DNA of 64,000 nucleotides, from the NCBI GenBank assembly GCA_035646395.1, contig DASRPK010000118.1:23963-87962 (forward strand). Direction: 5' to 3'. The notes under the pieces were generated by a model that saw only the letters and a program-made list of their open reading frames with translations, was not told the DNA's origin and did no database searches. This document shows, in pieces, positions 62,619 through 64,000 of this stretch. Source of the DNA: JABWBJ01 sp035646395 (GTDB lineage: Bacteria > Gemmatimonadota > Gemmatimonadetes > Gemmatimonadales > Gemmatimonadaceae). Position 1 is the stretch's first letter. Every line of letters begins with the position of its first letter. Position numbers and translations under genes: made by a program.

Positions 62619-64000
62619 ATGAGACTCAGCGCATTCCTCCTCGTGGCCGCTTCGACAGCGGCAATTGCTCCGGCACTCGGGGCCCAGGTTCAGCCACCGG
62701 CGCAGACGCAGGCGAGTGGTCCGATCCTAACGCTTGAAGAGGCGGTGCAACTCGCAGTTCGCAACAATCCCACATACCTGACGGCGTTGTCTGCGCGGTC
62801 GCGCGCCGGAACGCAACTTCGTGCGGCCTACGGCGCGTTGCTCCCGCAGGTCAACTCTTCGTTCGGAACATCGTTCAGCAAGGGTGGACCGATTGTCTTC
62901 GAAGGACAGCGGATCGGCGAGAACCCTGACCAGATTTCGTCCAGTTACAACATCTCTGCCAACCTGTCGGTCAGCGGTCGTAGCCTGCTTGGGACGAGAG
63001 TCGCAAAGGCGCAGCTGGATGCGTCAGAGGCTGATGTACGTTCGCAGGAAGCTGTTTTGCGGTCCAGAATTGTTACTGAATATTTGAACGCTTTACAGGC
63101 GCAAGCACGGGCGGCACTTCAGGACACGCTCCTCGCCAGCGCCCAAACGCAGCTCGAGCTCAATAGAGCCCGCGAACAGGTAGGGGCCGGGACGACTCTC
63201 GACGTTCGCAACGCCGAGGTCACGGTTGGGCAGCGGCGAGTTGGCCTCCTGCAGCAACGCAATCAGGCGGAAATCGCTCTTCTTACGCTCTTCCAGCAAA
63301 TCGGCGTACCGAAACCGGAAGGCGTTCGACTGGTGACGACATTTCCAATTGCCGAACCAACGCTGCAGTTGAATGAGTTGTTTGCCATGGCACGTCAGTC
63401 CAATCCAGCGCTCCTTTCGGCCCGCGCGCGGGAATCCGCAGCCAATACCAACGTCTCGTCGGCACGCTCTTCGTGGATTCCAACGTTAGGCATCAGTACA
63501 GGATGGAGAGGGTTCACACAACAGGCGACTGACGTTGAGCCACAAATCGCCAGTGCCCAGGCCCAAACCGCGAACCAGCGTCGCAGCTGCCTGACGTCGG
63601 ACTCCATTCGTACAGGGGCAGGCCTGGCCCCGCTCGGCAATTGTGACCGTTTCGTTTTTACTGATGCCGACGCCGCGGTTCTGCGGGCGGAGAACGACCA
63701 GTATCCGTTCAACTTCCAGAAGCAGCCCTTTGGGTACAGCATCGGGTTATCGCTTCCGATTTTCGATGGTTTCCGGCGCGAGCAGCAAATCCAGGATGCG
63801 TCGGCGAGCAGGAACGACGCTCGCTACGAACTTCGGCGTCAGGAACTTCAGATGACGACCGATATCACGACAGCCTACAGAAACCTGATAACGCAATACG
63901 AGCAGGTTAAGGTCCAGGAGCAGACCAAAGCTGCGTCGCAGCAGGCGTTCGAGCTCGCGCAGGAACGGTATCGCGTTGGTGCCAGTAACTTTCTCGAGGT
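62619..64000 (+). CDS. TolC-family outer-membrane channel protein (3' end outside window)
   Basis: The frame from ATG 62619 stays open to the window end (>460 residues). MRLSAFLLVAASTAAIAPALGAQ is a signal peptide. Long helical stretches (LEEAVQLAVRNNPTYLTALSARSRAG, ARAALQDTLLASAQTQLELN, AREQVGAGTTLDVRNAEV) and the late YRVGASNFLEV are the duplicated pattern of outer-membrane efflux proteins. It would form the exit duct for a type I secretion or RND system encoded beyond the window. A Cys pair (CLTSD... and NCDRF) in a loop near residue 325-345 is less usual. Confidence 0.88.
   Translation, partial: MRLSAFLLVAASTAAIAPALGAQVQPPAQTQASGPILTLEEAVQLAVRNNPTYLTALSARSRAGTQLRAAYGALLPQVNSSFGTSFSKGGPIVFEGQRIGENPDQISSSYNISANLSVSGRSLLGTRVAKAQLDASEADVRSQEAVLRSRIVTEYLNALQAQARAALQDTLLASAQTQLELNRAREQVGAGTTLDVRNAEVTVGQRRVGLLQQRNQAEIALLTLFQQIGVPKPEGVRLVTTFPIAEPTLQLNELFAMARQSNPALLSARARESAANTNVSSARSSWIPTLGISTGWRGFTQQATDVEPQIASAQAQTANQRRSCLTSDSIRTGAGLAPLGNCDRFVFTDADAAVLRAENDQYPFNFQKQPFGYSIGLSLPIFDGFRREQQIQDASASRNDARYELRRQELQMTTDITTAYRNLITQYEQVKVQEQTKAASQQAFELAQERYRVGASNFLE

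Noticed and set aside
318..63491. GTTAGGC as an FtsK-orienting (KOPS-like) or other strand-polar replication signal
   Set aside because: Both orientations occur throughout the window; the excess of one orientation per gene follows the coding strand through Leu-Gly codons, not a single replication direction.

Overview
The window is GC-rich, gene-dense bacterial chromosome from a Gram-negative-type (diderm) organism: it encodes LolA, a TolC-family channel, several lipoproteins and two SPOR proteins. The mix of Hanks-type Ser/Thr kinases with TPR tails, a stand-alone SARP/BTAD regulator, a primary-type sigma factor without region 1.1, DUF4105 and hydantoinase genes, and many GTG starts in GTGA overlaps, suggests Gemmatimonadota or a near relative. 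That is an inference from gene content; there is no rRNA or tRNA in the window to confirm it.

Layout. 1-7.7 kb (+): two SPOR-domain proteins and smc in one coupled unit, then a metallo-beta-lactamase-fold hydrolase, DAHP synthase and lolA. 8.5-13.3 kb (-): rpmE, prfA, prmC, a YlbF-like gene, tmk and an S41 protease, a translation/nucleotide operon. 13.6-15.3 kb (+): a Crp/Fnr regulator and a second MBL-fold protein. 15.3-23.8 kb (-): rimO, spoIID-like, Gfo/Idh/MocA oxidoreductase, DUF4105 protein, hyuA, hyuB. 23.9-30.2 kb: a TPR kinase, two small exported proteins, a BTAD regulator, then lepB and a sigma factor. 30.3-36.9 kb (-): aldehyde dehydrogenase, an NtrC-type response regulator with an anchored partner protein, larE with a 66-residue protein and a 2H phosphoesterase, and an esterase lipoprotein. 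37.3-41.2 kb (+): nitronate monooxygenase, arginase and a COG1915-type ornithine cyclodeaminase, which together suggest an arginine-to-proline route. 41.2-47.2 kb (-): YifB/ComM, a GGDEF-EAL protein and an ABC exporter. 47.4-55.5 kb: small membrane proteins, an ACT protein, a SulP transporter between two related palindromic elements, a GNAT enzyme, a propeller protein, AIM24 and a second aldehyde dehydrogenase. 55.8-61.6 kb (-): a giant NtrY-like histidine kinase followed by a pseudokinase-kinase fusion. 61.8-64 kb (+): a secreted protein and the 5' part of a TolC-family gene that runs out of the window.

The most unusual signals are outside ordinary genes. (1) A non-palindromic heptamer GTTAGGC/GCCTAAC occurs about 39 times, in several reading frames, in both orientations and at stop codons. 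(2) A GxxExxY (PD-(D/E)XK-fold) gene sits inside perfect 19-bp inverted repeats, in an element with a gene-free 180-bp relative 1.9 kb away and a more distant palindromic cousin at 55.5 kb. (3) Nearly every larger intergenic gap holds a tandem array of a 7-bp word, a different word each time, and several form long hairpins. (4) A tandem pseudokinase-kinase is encoded directly after a giant sensor kinase. (5) Release factor 1 appears to start at a CTG codon overlapping the L31 stop codon.

No CRISPR array, rRNA, tRNA, prophage or conventional transposase was seen.
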